Source: Combretum micranthum (lineage: Eukaryota; Streptophyta; Magnoliopsida; Myrtales; Combretaceae). Taken from it: DNA of 64,000 bases. Below are positions 46,920 to 58,647 of the stretch, one piece after another; the stretch's first letter is position 1, and each line of letters opens with the position of its first letter. The stretch covers positions 744,001 to 808,000 of the forward strand of contig JAMXBD010000433.1 of NCBI GenBank assembly GCA_024138025.1, given 5' to 3'. The translations under genes and the position numbers were made by a program. Under the pieces are notes generated by a model that made no database searches, had not been told where the DNA came from, and worked only from the letters and a program-made list of their open reading frames with translations.

Positions 46920-49900
46920 CGTAAACCCCTAAAATTTTACAATCGATTAAGATCAAACCCTAATTAGAAGGTTAATCGGATATCCTAAAGTCAACAAAAC
47001 CCTAGTCAGATGCAACCGTTCAAATCCGACAATCCTGTGTTCATAATCTTAAGTAAGTGAGTAAGAGATTAGTATGTAGAATAGTTCGCAATAGCATAAG
47101 AAGGTTTAAAAATATCAAATTAGTTAAACCGTGATTCGTTTTGAGCCCGATTAGATACAGTTTTTGAAAAGCGTGTCCTAGGGCTTGGAATAGTAAAAAT
47201 ATTCTGGATATACCGTTAGACTCGTAAAGATATACGGTTTTCAAAAATATCGGTTTTATAATTTTTTCGGTAATTAAAAATATCAGATATCGCAATTATA
47301 CGCGTATTTCTTATTACCGTACTTTATTTGCATATCTACTTTACATTACACTATTTATTACTATTCAACACTATTTATCTATCTCTACTTTCCTTACAAC
47401 CATACATCTATTTTCTTATAATTTTCATTTCCAATACAACTTCACATCTCTCATATCTTATTTTTCATTAAAAAAAAAAAAAAAATTTCTCTTCCTCTCC
47501 CTCTCAAAATTGCGTCGGCCCCCTCCCCTCTTTCCTCAATTTGTTTTATTTTAAATTATTTAATTAACACAAATTATCCTCCACTTTTTCCTATAAATAC
47601 CACCTCTTCCTTCCATTTCCTTCACACCTTTCATACACTACAATTACTCTCTCAAAATCTCTCCAAAAGTTCTCTCAAAATTTCTCTCTAGTTATCTTTC
47701 ATAGGTAATGCTTCTTTAAGTCTTCCTCATGTTCATTTACTTAGTATGAACATAATGTGTGTTTTCTAAACGCATGGAGGTTAGGAAAGCAACAATATGT
47801 TCATACTTTATTTTTGTTCATGAATCTATTTTCCTTTATATTGTTTTTATGTATATGTAACTAAATATATCTATGTAGTTATAATATATATATTATATAT
47901 ATATATATATCTTTTAGAGCATATAAGCTCATTTGTTATTGCAATTTTTTTACTTTCAAGTTGTTTTAAGACTAGTCTTTCTAGTCTTAGACTTGTCCTC
48001 ATCAAGTCAAAACTATTTTCTTGTTCTTTTGGGACTAGTCTATTTTTACTCCCGGAAGCCTTGAAGAAGCTAAGGCTCCCAATACTTGACAATTATTATT
48101 ATGCTTATTTATTTCTTATATTCTTTATTATCTTATCTTATGATATTTTTAGCTTTTATAAACTACATGATCATATTCATGCATGGCTAATAAGTTGTTG
48201 TCCAAATAAAAATGAATCTTTTTGATGAAAGAATAAAATTTGATCAGCATTTTTCCAAAGACTTAGAAACATATTTTCAAATAAATCTCTTTTAAAAGTT
48301 TATGTAAACTCATCATGAAATTTCAAACTATTAATAAAAGAAGTTTCTTCAAAGTCTAAAGATATTTCCTTTTCAAATAACAAAAGAAATCTTGATATAT
48401 AGATAATAACTTGATACTATTTTTACCAACTTCCTAAACCAAGAGCTAAATAAGTTCAAGAAAATCAACTTACAGAAAAATGAAAATAAATTTTTAAAGA
48501 ATAAACTTATCAAGTACTACTAAAGTAAACTTTTGGAAAATCTATTTTTCAATTCCTAGAAATAAATTTTGTAGATAACCTCAAAAGACCAAACTTTGTT
48601 TCCAACTCACTTTTGATAAACTAAAGAATCAAAATATAGTATATTAGATTTTGATCATCCAAAAATTTAGAAGCTACTTCACCCACATAAAGTAAAGTTT
48701 AACAAATCCAAATTTTCCAAAAACACTAGAAAAGGTTGTTTTAAGAAAATAAATTAAATAAAGACAATACCTATAGCTTCATGCATAAATTATGAGTCTA
48801 TATACATAAGGAATTCTTTTCGAAAATATACATATTTGAGTTTTACTTAAGCAAGCCTTAGTAAAGGAAGAATTAGAAAATATTGTTTTTCAAGAAAGGA
48901 ATTTTCGTATTAGATTTGTTCCATTCTAATCCAAGACCTAAATGACCTTTTATAGTAAAATTAACCTTAGAAATGGATAGATCTTTTCGAGTAGGTAGAA
49001 AACGACATATAATATGCGAAATTCTGAGTTAAAATGAGCAAGTTATGGCCATTTTAAGTTGGAACTTCGTTCAATCCGATTTTATGGCGAACTAAAGATA
49101 GACTTAGAATTTTTAAAGTAGAAATTCTATGAAAGACTCATTTTGGGTATTTCATCTTGTTTAGGTGAAGAAGAAACCGATATCGCCTTCTCGGAAGATT
49201 ATTTCGACTATGAGCGATCGTTATGGAGTGAGTTAATCCCTTACTAATTATGTTTCCTTGATTGTGCTTATAAGTAGTAGCACTAGAGAGTAAGGAAAAA
49301 AATAAATGAATAAATATTGTGTGATTTGGATACGTGATTAAATAATGTGGTTGTTGAATAAAAGCTAAGTATATTGAAAGAGGAATTGATGAATAACTTA
49401 TGTTTTCTTGCAATGGTATGATGAATATTGTTTTGGTCACCTTTAACTTGAACTCGACAATAATGGATAAACCAATATTAAAAACGATTCATGCATAACA
49501 TATTGTGAGTCACATTTATTTTTTTCTACTATTCTTCGTGTAGGAAAACAAAGAGTCGTAGTGGTGGCTAGTAGGAGCCGGAAAGTCTATATGGGCTATT
49601 AGGAGCCGGAAAGTCTATAGGACAAGTTGGAACCGGTAATTCTGCAACTATTGATGATCATATGGGCCGATAATATAATCCAACCCCCGACATGGAGGGT
49701 GTAAAATCCTTGCTACACATGGTTTTCGGTTAATCATGCGTATTTTGTTTGCTCATGTGATTGATGCATTCCTATATGATTTTCTAAAATACTTGCATGT
49801 TTTATGGAAATGTTTTAAATATAGGAGTTATCTCACTAAGCTAGTTTTGCTTATACCCCTATAGCTTTTTGTTACAGTTTGATTACTTGTGGTTGGCACC

Positions 49901-50310
49901 AAGGAGCCCCTTTTGTCAAGTTTGAGCCAAAGTTACTAGGAGTTTTTGGAAGAAGTTTATATATTTAGTTTTGGATGTAGACTTCTAAGAGAAATCTCTA
50001 TAGTAGACTTATGTTATATTCATGTATGTTTTGAGGATGACTTAGTTTGAGCAAGACTTTTAGAACGGGGGAATGCCTTTAAGAAGTTGTAAGCAACTTT
50101 TATCTTAATGGTTATTACATGTTTATCTTTATAAGTTCTTGCATGCTTTTATTATCTGCTTAAACGTAATAACCCTTTGAGTCTCCTACTATCTTGAAGC
50201 ACGCCTTGCACGTGATATCAAAACTTTTGCGTGACTAAGGTTTTCATTCATTAGCTTTAATATTATGTGCGACGGACTGCCGCGTTTAGGGTACCCTCCG
50301 GGGCGTGATA
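46920..50310 (+). mobile_element. Plus-strand Tekay-type LTR inserted in Athila-like element A
   Basis: The LTR begins CGTAAACCCC (TG to CG at the tip) and ends ccggggcgtgata, 8 bp before a primer site. At 3391 bp it matches the length of the LTR at 40242-43638. TATAAATA lies at 47592-47599, followed by a CT-rich leader and a donor-like ATAG|GTAATG at 47705. It interrupts the RT of element A immediately upstream of LKELP. It also resembles the LTR at 61856-64000 along its first 1.5 kb. Confidence 0.8.
49569..49620. repeat. 30-bp-period direct repeat within the LTR
   Basis: taggagccggaaagtctata occurs at about 49570 and again at about 49600. Confidence 0.85.
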
Positions 50311-50318
50311 GTTTAAGT

Positions 50319-50330
50319 TGGTATCAGAGC
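50319..50330 (+). other. Primer-binding site (initiator tRNA-Met) after the plus-strand LTR
   Basis: The sequence is tggtatcagagc, preceded by gtttaagt as in the minus-strand Tekay-like element. Its presence shows that this is a 5' LTR with the start of an internal region, not a clean solo LTR. The internal region ends within about 100 bp. Confidence 0.88.
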
Positions 50331-50427
50331 GCAAATTTTAGGATAAAGATAGTAGAACATCAACATTGACAAACTAGTCACAAGTCCTTGAAAAGAAAAA
50401 ACAAATTAACAAAGACAAAATAGCACA

Positions 50428-51932
50428 TCAGTCATCTTTATCATCCTCATTTTGCTCATCATCCTCTTGGTCATCATTTTCATCCTCAACAGCCTCATCA
50501 TTGTCATCTTCCTCTTCACTTTCATCATCCTCTGACCTAGTTGCTTCCTTATCTTCGGATGATATCTCCTGTGGTGTGTCCTTGGTTGAGGAGTCTCTCT
50601 TTCCCCTTTGTTGTAGCTAGAGCTAGTGGAGTAGCTTGAGCTAAAATTCTATCATCACTGTCAAAGGAGCTGCTAAGAAGGAATATCAGTAGGAGGTGGT
50701 TTCATGCATTTAGCAATGCTCTGAAGAAAATCAATAATGTAAGCACGAAATTTCCTAGATCTATTGCGTCCTTTCCTCATTGTTGTCTCCATTCTATCCA
50801 ACCTCTTTTCAGCATCAGATTACACTTGAGAAGAAGAAGCACCTGGAGAATTAACATGTCGAAATTAAAGAGGTGTGGAGTACATTGGGTTTGTATCAGC
50901 TTTTCCAAGCCCTATCATGCGAAAGGTCCATCCGTAACCTTAGTAACTTGCATATAAGATGTGCCAGCAACTGGTTCTTTAAAAACATTCATCCCCTATA
51001 GTAGTTGCGTGATGTATCTACCATAGTATATGCGCTTTGAACGCAGCTCTGATGTCTAGATATAGAGGTAATGAGCCAGTTCAACTCCTTCATTAATTTT
51101 GCAGTGAGCTGCAATAATATAGATGAAGAATAACTCGAAATTGTTCACCACTCCTATACTACTCTTCCTTACACCAATATTGTTCGCTAGCATCCAATGT
51201 ATTACTCTGTAATTAACATTTTCTAGAGAAGATGCTTTAGATCTGGAAGGAAAATACCCAATTTCCTTGCCACAAAGCACCTTCTAATACTCTAATTGTG
51301 TGACTCCCAATGGCTAATTATTTGGCAAGCTCTTGAATTCCTTAGTTTGGATATAATCCTCACTATATAGTCCCATGTACACACAAAATTTTGCCAGATT
51401 TATCCTATGATACTCCCCATAGGCTTGAAAAGATATACAACCATTCACCCCTTTTGAAGAATCCTTGTCCTCAAGGTTAAGGGTAGAGAACACCTTAATA
51501 GTAATGTCCTTGTAAGCGAGAGTGCGGATATTGAAGAGAGTTTCCCATGGGCTAGTAACAAGGAGTTGCTTGATCTTTGCTTCAATACCATAGCTCCTTA
51601 ATAATGCCCAATCAACATACTTATGCACACCAGATGGCTTACTAGCTAGCCTTTGCTTTCTCTCTTTACTCCCTCACTTCTCAAAAATACTTCGGTAATA
51701 GATGGCTGCATCACTTGCTTTCGCTTCAGTCTTTTGTTGTTTCTTTGATGGTTCACCTTTTGTCTTATGGGATGAGACAGGCTTCTTTAAATTAGAGGAT
51801 TGACTTGATGTGGGGGAGGGGTTCTTGGAACTAAATTTGGATTTCTCCTTTGGAGTAGGAGTAGGTTTCTTGGAGCTGGATGGTTTAACAGAAGGGATGG
51901 GTTCTTAATGCAAATAGCCTTCTTCCCCATTC
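50428..51932 (-). pseudogene. Env-position frame of element B: Athila ORF1-like protein with acidic tail
   Basis: The frame starts at ATG 51930-51928 (MGKKAICIK), two bases after a strong splice acceptor. A Ser/Pro/Lys-rich region follows, then the Athila ORF1-like domain: YVDWALLRSYGIEAKIKQLL, PWETLFNIRTLAYKDITIKV, FQAYGEYHRINLAKFCVYMG. After this come VNYRVIHWMLANNIGVRKS and a C-terminal tail with about 40 mostly acidic residues ending at TGA 50430-50428. Total about 500 residues. One frameshift lies near 51900 and several TAG stops occur. The domain matches the one at 18.4-19.0 kb. No signal peptide is evident, so a membrane-envelope role is not supported by the sequence. Confidence 0.7.
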
Positions 51933-52689
51933 CTAAAAAACAAAAATTAAAGCCATATAAGCTCCTTAAAGAGTAGGATGACATTGCAAGCACCTAGTTA
52001 TTATGAATAATGCTTGCTATATACATCAAAGATAAATCATGAAAATATTTCAGCAGACACAAGTACATGGGTTTAGTGTACATAATCATGAAATTCTTAG
52101 CTACATGGCTATCTTACATAGCTTATGTAGGATAGTTTTGTAGAGATATGAAGTGATAAATTTGGAATTCAACATGACCGCATGAAAATGGTCATGCATA
52201 AGCTTGTGTACAAAATTGGCACAAATTATGAACAAGATAGTTAGTCAAAATAACCATCAATTTGCACTTCATATATTAAAATCATAAGAATCCCAATTTT
52301 CATCTTTTGAAACCTTAGATATCACGATTGGGATCATTCATGTAATGAATCTTGATGAAACATGTATATTCATGTTAAGCACTTGAATAATTTCATGAAA
52401 AACAACAAAGCCCCAATTTATATGACAAGTGAAAATCAAGGATGAACCCTAGCTTCTTGAAAAATCATCACGAGTTTTGTACAATGTAGGTTCATCAATT
52501 GGCAAAATTAGTCATGCATGTGATTTACGAGTAGCCAGATACAAGATTCATGATATAGCACACAAAAATCATAAAAACCCAAGAGGTGCAAGGGTGACAT
52601 GGTGCAGAAATCTTGATGTGAAAATCTAAATCCACCAATGGCAAAGAATATATGGTAAATAAAGTAGATATGAAGAAGAAAGCACGTAC
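51933..52689 (-). other. Leader intron of the env-position frame (element B)
   Basis: The donor is AAG|GTACGT with GT at 52689-52688. The acceptor is a long pyrimidine tract ending TTTTTTAG at 51934-51933, directly ahead of the ATG of the frame. The 757-bp segment is AT-rich and noncoding. This is a prediction from consensus sites, position and similarity to the other copy. Confidence 0.55.
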
Positions 52690-52828
52690 CTTAGATTCTT
52701 ACTAGAGCCAAAATGAGTGAATGGGAATTAAGCATAGTGTGTCATGGTTAGAGTTTACAGAGCAAAAAAAAAAAAAAATTCGTGGTGAGTGGACGATTTG
52801 TTAATGAATGAGAGAGTTGGATTTATAA
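52684..52828 (-). promoter_or_regulatory. Candidate internal promoter and leader of element B
   Basis: On the minus strand: TATA box TTATAAAT (52828-52821), CTCTCTCATTCATT, a CA-rich leader with a five-codon upstream frame, CATTTTGGC, then the donor at 52689. The order and spacing match 18054-18200 of the 17-kb element. A T-run (about 52765-52779) interrupts the leader. Confidence 0.5.
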
Positions 52829-53489
52829 GAAGTATTTGTATAAAGTATGGTAGGGCATACATGGCCTTTTGTACATAGCTAGTGTACGGTGGCCATTTAA
52901 AGCTTCAAAAATGTCCAGAAGGGTTTCCAAAAGTGCATGAGCATCGTACCTAGGTTGTGTTTGATGGTTATGCAAATTTTTTTTAAGAGGGTCGAGAGAG
53001 TGTACACAACCCTCGTGCCCGACCTATGCACACTGGACATGTATGTTCCAAAACTTGACCCGAGAGCTTCTAGAAAGTACACAGCTTTGTGAATAAGCTA
53101 TGCATTGATGATCGTGTTGAATGAGATTTTTCCACAAAAAGTCGTGGTGTAGGTGTATGATTACGAACACAATTTGTGTTCAAATACTATGTAATTGCAT
53201 GGGAACTTACCTTTTACACCATGAGCACTTGCCTTAAAACCACAATACAAAATTAATCTTCCTTACACTTAAAGCTTGAAAGTTACTTTAATGCCAATAA
53301 GTTTGGGTATACTCCTGCAAAATTATAGAACCAGGAATAAGGATAGTGAAGAAAAAATTAAGAAAAAGAAACAAAACCTACCTAAGTTAAATATAGGTTG
53401 CCTCCATGAAGCACTTTATTTAATGTCGTTAGCTTGACATCATTCTCATTATCTAATTAATTATCTATTGAATGGAGCCAAAACTCCTC
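52829..53489 (-). other. Spacer between integrase and internal promoter (element B)
   Basis: On the minus strand the segment carries caagctaacgacattaaat and gtgcttcatggaggcaacct (about 53400-53440), a variant of the AACGACGTTAAA...GGGAGGCAACCC text found after integrase in Athila/Tat elements. A TTTTGCAGG acceptor-like site follows at 53315. No coding frame. Confidence 0.6.
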
Positions 53490-54690
53490 ACGTCCTTCCA
53501 AACCAGATTAATTTCCCAAGTAAAGCTTGAAACGCTAACCATTTACTTTAAAAGTCCTACTCTCTAGATGCTCTAGCTCAATAACTCCATGTGCAAAAAT
53601 CTGCTTAACCAAGAAAGGTCCTAACAATCTTGATTTTAACTTTCCCAAAAAAGTCTTAACAAGAATTAAATAGAAGTACTTGGTCTCTTCTTTAAAGTGT
53701 TTTGGATGGTAGATTTGATTATCATGATACCATTTCATTTTCTCCTTGTAAATTTGCATGTTCTCATAAGCATTCATCCTCCATTCATTCAATTCGTTAA
53801 GTTAAAGTTTCCTCCTCATATCGGTATAATCCAAGTCAAAGTTAACCTGCTTAATGGCACAATAGGCCCTGTGCTCAATTTCTATCCGTATATAGTAGGC
53901 TTTTCCATGACAAGACGGTATGGTATGGTTCCTAGAAGGGTCTTATAAGCTGTTTTGTATGCTTATAGCATCGTCTGGCTTTTCTACCCAGTCTTTCCTA
54001 TGATGCTCCACCGACTTCTCTAATATTCTCTTCAAGTCGAGATTCGAAACCTCGATTTACCTGCTTGTTTAGGGATGGTATGGTATTGTAATCCTATGAG
54101 TCACCTTATATCGTCTTAACACCTTCTCACGTTGAGAATTACAAAAATGCATCCCCTTATCGCTTATGATAGCTCTAGGGGCTCCAAACCTTGAGAACAA
54201 CTTTTTCACAAAGTTGTTGACTACATAAGCATCATTAGTAGTAAAGCTTGGGCTTCTACCTACTTTGAGACAAAATCTACCACCACCAGTATATACTTGT
54301 TTCCAAAAGAAGTTGGGAATAGTCCCATGAAGTTGATGCCCCATACATCAAAGACTTCATGTTCCATAATATAATTATGGGGAATCTCATCACGTTGAGA
54401 ATATTCACAACTCTCTGACATCTATCACATATATTAACGAGACGATAGGGATCTTTGAAAATGGTCTGCCAATAAAACCCGGCCTCTAGAACCTTCTGAG
54501 CCATTCGGTTCGCATTGTAATGGCTTCTTGTAGAATCATAGTGGCATGCCTGCAAAATGTTCCAACCTTCTGAATGAGACACACAATGTTGAATCATTTG
54601 ATTTGCACACTGATGAAAAAGAAATGGGTCCTCCCTAAAATAATACTTCAACTCATAAAAGAATTTCTTCTTTTCATGGGAAGTCATATA
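53490..54690 (-). pseudogene. pol: Integrase of element B
   Basis: Blocks seen: HYDSTRSHYNANRMAQKVLE and ICDRCQR (zinc-binding region), [59 protein letters not shown] and the C-terminal SRTFKVNG near 53540. The first catalytic aspartate is changed: the codon at 54334-54332 reads AAC (Asn) where element A and the family have GAC. The domain is spread over several frames with many stops. Confidence 0.82.
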
Positions 54691-54839
54691 TTGGGGAGGA
54701 CTTTAGGAGCAAGGCAATTAGCAAAATTTGCAAACCATGGAATTTCAGAACCTATAACCTCAAATACTACATACAATTGTTCTTCAGGGAATTCGTCATT
54801 GTTGTCTTCTTCCTTCATTTCCTCCAATTGGGGTTCTCC

Positions 54840-56350
54840 AAATGAGACAAGTGGTCAGCTACAAGGTTCTCTGTTCCCTTTTTGTCTCAGATCTCCAAAT
54901 GAAACTCTTGTATAAGGAGAATCTAGTGGATAAGGTGTAGCTTCGCATCTGATTTAGACATGAGAAATTTGAGAATAGAGCAGTTAGTATAAAGCACTGC
55001 CTTTGATAAGATCAAGTAAGGTTGGAACTTGTCGAAGGCAAACACCATAACCAGTAATTCTTTCTTAGTGGTAGTGTAGTTCTCTTGAGCTATTGAGAGT
55101 TCTACTGGCATAGTAGATTGGTTGAAAATGTTTTTCCTTTTGCTGTTCTAGAACTGCCCCAACAGTAAAATCACTTGTGTCACACGTCAATTCAAAAGGT
55201 AAGATCCAATTAGGAGTTATCATGATCTGTGCATTAGTAAACTTCTCCTTAAGGATGTTGGATGCATCAAGACATTTTTGGCTAAGCTCAAACTGTACAT
55301 CCTTTTCCAATAGCCTTGTCAAAGGTCGGACGATTTTGGAAAAATCCCTTATGAACCTCCTATAAAAACCTGCATGATTGAGGAAACTCCTAATTGCTTT
55401 CATTGACAATAGAGGAGGAAGTTTAGCAATAATCTCAACTTTTGCCTAATCCACTTCCATCCTTTGTGAGACATTTTATGTCTGAGAACTATGCCTTCCT
55501 TACACATGAAGTGACATTTCTCCCAGTTAAGCACCCAATTAGTTTGCTCACGGCGAGTCAAAACCTATTCCAAATTCTTGAGGCAATCGCTGAAGGAGTC
55601 ACCAAAGACGAAAAGGTCATCCATAAACACCTCCATAATGTTTTCCACTAGATCATCAGATATGGTCAACATGTACCTTTAGAAGGTAGATGGTGCATTG
55701 TAAAGCCCAAAGGGCATCCTCCTATAGGCATAGGTGCCATAGGACAAGTGAACATTGTTTTCTCCTAATCCTCGGGAGCAATTGGCATCTGGAAGTAATC
55801 GGACATACAATCTAAATAGCAATAGAACATGTGACCTACAAGCCTTTACAGCATCCGATCGATGAAAGGTAAAGGGAAATGGTCTTGTGAGTGGCTTCAT
55901 TCAGTCTTTTGTAATCTATACATACTTGCCATCCTATTACTGTCTTCATCAGGATCAGTTCATTTCTTTCATCCGAGACCATAGTCTTCCTTCCCTTTTT
56001 AAGCATTACTTGCACCGAGCTTACATAAAAGTTGTATGAAATTAGGTAAATAAGCTTAGCGTCCAAAATCTTGTTTACTTCCTTCTTTACCACCTCCTTC
56101 ATATTTGGATTCAACTTTCTTTATGGCTGTACAGCTGGTTCCATCTTCCAATAGGATTTTATGAGTATAAAAAGGGGTTGATACACTTGATATCGGATAT
56201 CTTCTAAGCAATTGCTTGTTTATGCTTCTTGAGAACCGATAATAGTTGTTTCTTCTATTCATGTTTAAATCTAAGGTGATGATTACCAATAATTTAGATT
56301 TTTCCTCTAAAAAGGCATATTCCAAATAGTTTGGAAGTTGCTTCATCTCT
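54840..56350 (-). pseudogene. pol: Reverse transcriptase and RNase H of element B
   Basis: The RT starts MKQLPNYLEYAFLEEKSKL, with NPNMKEVVKKEVNKILDAKL, WQVCIDYKRLNEATHK and the catalytic FMDDLFVFGDSF at about 55595-55630. RNase H has FELTCDTSDFTVGAVLEQQ, PIYYASRTLNSSRELHYH and ELLVMVFAFDKFQPYL. Frameshifts occur near 56120, 55850 and 55090 among others. Confidence 0.82.
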
Positions 56351-56569
56351 AAATCTAATGGCCTTCAATAGATGGCTTTAATCTTACTCCTGCTTCTATT
56401 GATAATTTCTCGAACCCTTTCTTGTTTGTAAATTCCTCTTGCTTCTCTAATTTAGCTATCATAGCTCACACTTCAAGGTTCCTCACTTCATTCTCTTTTA
56501 AACTAATTAAACATGACTCCAAAACATCCTTGCATACTATGTCCTGCATGCAATCTACCATAGAAGCAT

Positions 56570-57140
56570 CAATAATATCAATATTAAATCAAGAATCATT
56601 AGCTACCATGGATTGTTTCAATGCTACTGGAATCTTCACTGTTAGTTCCTTATCACCAACTCTGAGTATCAATCTCCCATCATCTACATCAATGATGGCT
56701 CTAGCAGTAGCTAGGAAAGGTCTTCCCAAGATTAAAGGTATTTTCCCATCTTTACCCATCTTGAATATCACGAAGTCTACAATAAATATAAAATTTCCCA
56801 CTTTCACAAGCACATAATCGATGATTCCTCTATGTAATTTAACTGATCAATCTGCTAATTGTAGGCTTATTCTTGTAGGATGAGGTTCTACTAAACCTAA
56901 CTTTTTGAAGAATGAGTAAGGCATTAAATTGATGCTTGCCCCTAAATTTGGTAGAGCCTTCTTTATAGAAATTTATGTAATAACACATGGGTTCGTAAAA
57001 CTCCTAGGATCCTTTAGTTTGGTTGGAAGTTTTTTTGAATTATAGCTGAACACTTAGCCCCCATTGTTGCAGTAAACACATCTTTAAGTTTCCTTTTGTT
57101 AGATAATAACTCCTTCAAAAATTTGGCGTACTTAGGCATT
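56570..57140 (-). pseudogene. pol: Protease of element B with altered active site
   Basis: The active-site region reads LPNLGASINLMPYSFFKKLG; the family has DLGASINLMP, and here the Asp codon is AAT (56948-56946). The second conserved block, IPLILGRPFLATARAIIDV, is intact within a 74-codon frame (56813-56589). Upstream, FLELFKQLLINIPLVEAL and PKYAKFLKELLSNKRKL form the usual gag-protease linker. Confidence 0.8.
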
Positions 57141-57289
57141 TGAAAAAGTGCCTCCACCAAAGGTATATTGATAAGGAGTTGTTTAAAAAGCTCTAAAAAC
57201 TTGCCAAATTGTTCATTCTCTCAGTCTTGATGAAGATGAGCTAAATAAGGACTAAAAGGAGTGTAGGTTTTTACCTCAGGGGTTGTTCC

Positions 57290-57444
57290 TTGTCTATCCA
57301 AACCTTCTTTTCCTCAGGATCCTATATTAGTTCTCCCTCTGGTTCTTTTCTCTTCCTGGGTTCCACTTCCTTCCCACTCCTCAAGCTAATAACCTTTGCC
57401 TGTTCCTTCATATTCTCTTTTGTATTACTAGGAAGTGAACTAGG
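57290..57444 (-). pseudogene. gag: Gag-pol junction of element B, left of the inserted chromovirus
   Basis: Minus-strand text reads PSSLPSNTKENMKEQAKVIS then LRSGKEVEPRKRK, the LRSGK motif that marks the end of Athila gag. It continues directly from the LSER motif on the far side of the inserted element (61652), which shows that 57445-61646 is an insertion. Confidence 0.8.
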
Positions 57445-58172
57445 TGATGTGAAAACGAAATGGATCAAGACATGTTTTGGGCAAACAGGGGCTATACCGG
57501 CTTAAAGACCCTAGCCTATATGTCGAACACCATTGGCCTTTGTCTTCAACATAGCCAGCATCGTCGCATCATTATTGGGTGGCTTTTGTCCTACATCGGC
57601 CCAATGCTTTTGGCCTTCATGGCCTATGCCAGTGGCATAGGACTTTAAGCAGCCGGTCAACTGATGCTTCCAGATTTTAATTTCAATTTAAGGCCGCCTC
57701 GAAAGCCGCCAGTGTACTTGTTTTTCTTGCTAGCTTATGTGTTTCAACAGCAACATTTGTTTTTAGGTTTTTTAGGGTTTCTTTGTTATTATATATAGTT
57801 CTTTTGCTTTTGTAAAGAATAAACTGGAATGATAGGTTTTGAGAGATATCACTTTGAGTTCTTGAGTGAAGTTGTATGAACTTATAGGAATTTTTCCATG
57901 ACGTTCTTTATTTTGACTTATCAATCGAAATTCCCACCTTCGATTGTGGCGTCTACATCATATACCAAAGGTTCTTGCTTTCTTATAAGCATAGGGTCGT
58001 GGTTTACTACACTTACGTGTTTTGATTATCGAGTTTATTCCATATTGTTCATTGGGTCTTAGGTCGATTATACCTAGGGTATGGCGAAGTTTGGTTGAGA
58101 ATCCATATTTTGGTTTAGGGTTTCATCACAAGTCGAACGAAATCCATATCCCAGTATCCTAGGATCATATCA
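57445..58172 (+). repeat. 5' LTR of the gag-protease element
   Basis: Starts TGATGTGAAAACG and ends GGATCATATCA. A TATA-like tattatatatagtt lies near 57784-57797 followed by a leader ending in tttgagagatatc. It aligns almost gap-free with 60930-61646. Confidence 0.9.
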
Positions 58173-58174
58173 TT

Positions 58175-58192
58175 TGGTATCATAGAAACAGG
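58175..58192 (+). other. Primer-binding site of the gag-protease element
   Basis: tggtatcatagaaacagg starts 2 bp after the LTR and corresponds to the TGGTATCAGAGCCAGG-type site for a methionine tRNA, with substitutions. Confidence 0.75.
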
Positions 58193-58389
58193 TTGTGGAG
58201 TTTGTTTGACGCGATTTGTTGGCAAGATCACTTAATTCTTTCTATCTCCATTTGAATTGATTGGTTGTTGTTGTTGCTGTTGGGTTGAATTGAGGGTTGA
58301 GTTGTTGTTAAGGTTTATAATGTTGATTTATTGCAGACTTCTAAAAAAGAAAAATCATAAGTGGTAGAGGAGAAAATTCTAAAGTCAAT

Positions 58390-58647
58390 ATGAAATTGTT
58401 TATAAAAGGTGCCCAAGATTACTTAAAGGTGTTGAATATGAGATTGCATAATCTAGAGTTACCTAACAGAACTAAATCTGGTAGAACTAAGTCTCCTGTT
58501 ATAGAAGAATTTGATTCTGAAGATTTCACTAGGAGAAGAAGGGAGATTGCTCGTAGGAGTGACAATGATTTGGGAAACATTAAGATGAAGATACCTTCTT
58601 TCCAAGGCAAGAAAGATCTAGAGTTGTATCAAAAGTGGGAGAGAAAG
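58390..58647 (+). pseudogene. gag: Gag of the gag-protease element, first part
   Basis: The frame starts MKLFIKGAQDYLKVLN and reaches IKMKIPSFQGKKDLELYQKW at the insertion point of a solo LTR. The IPSFQGK motif is typical of the start of chromovirus gag core domains. Confidence 0.8.
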
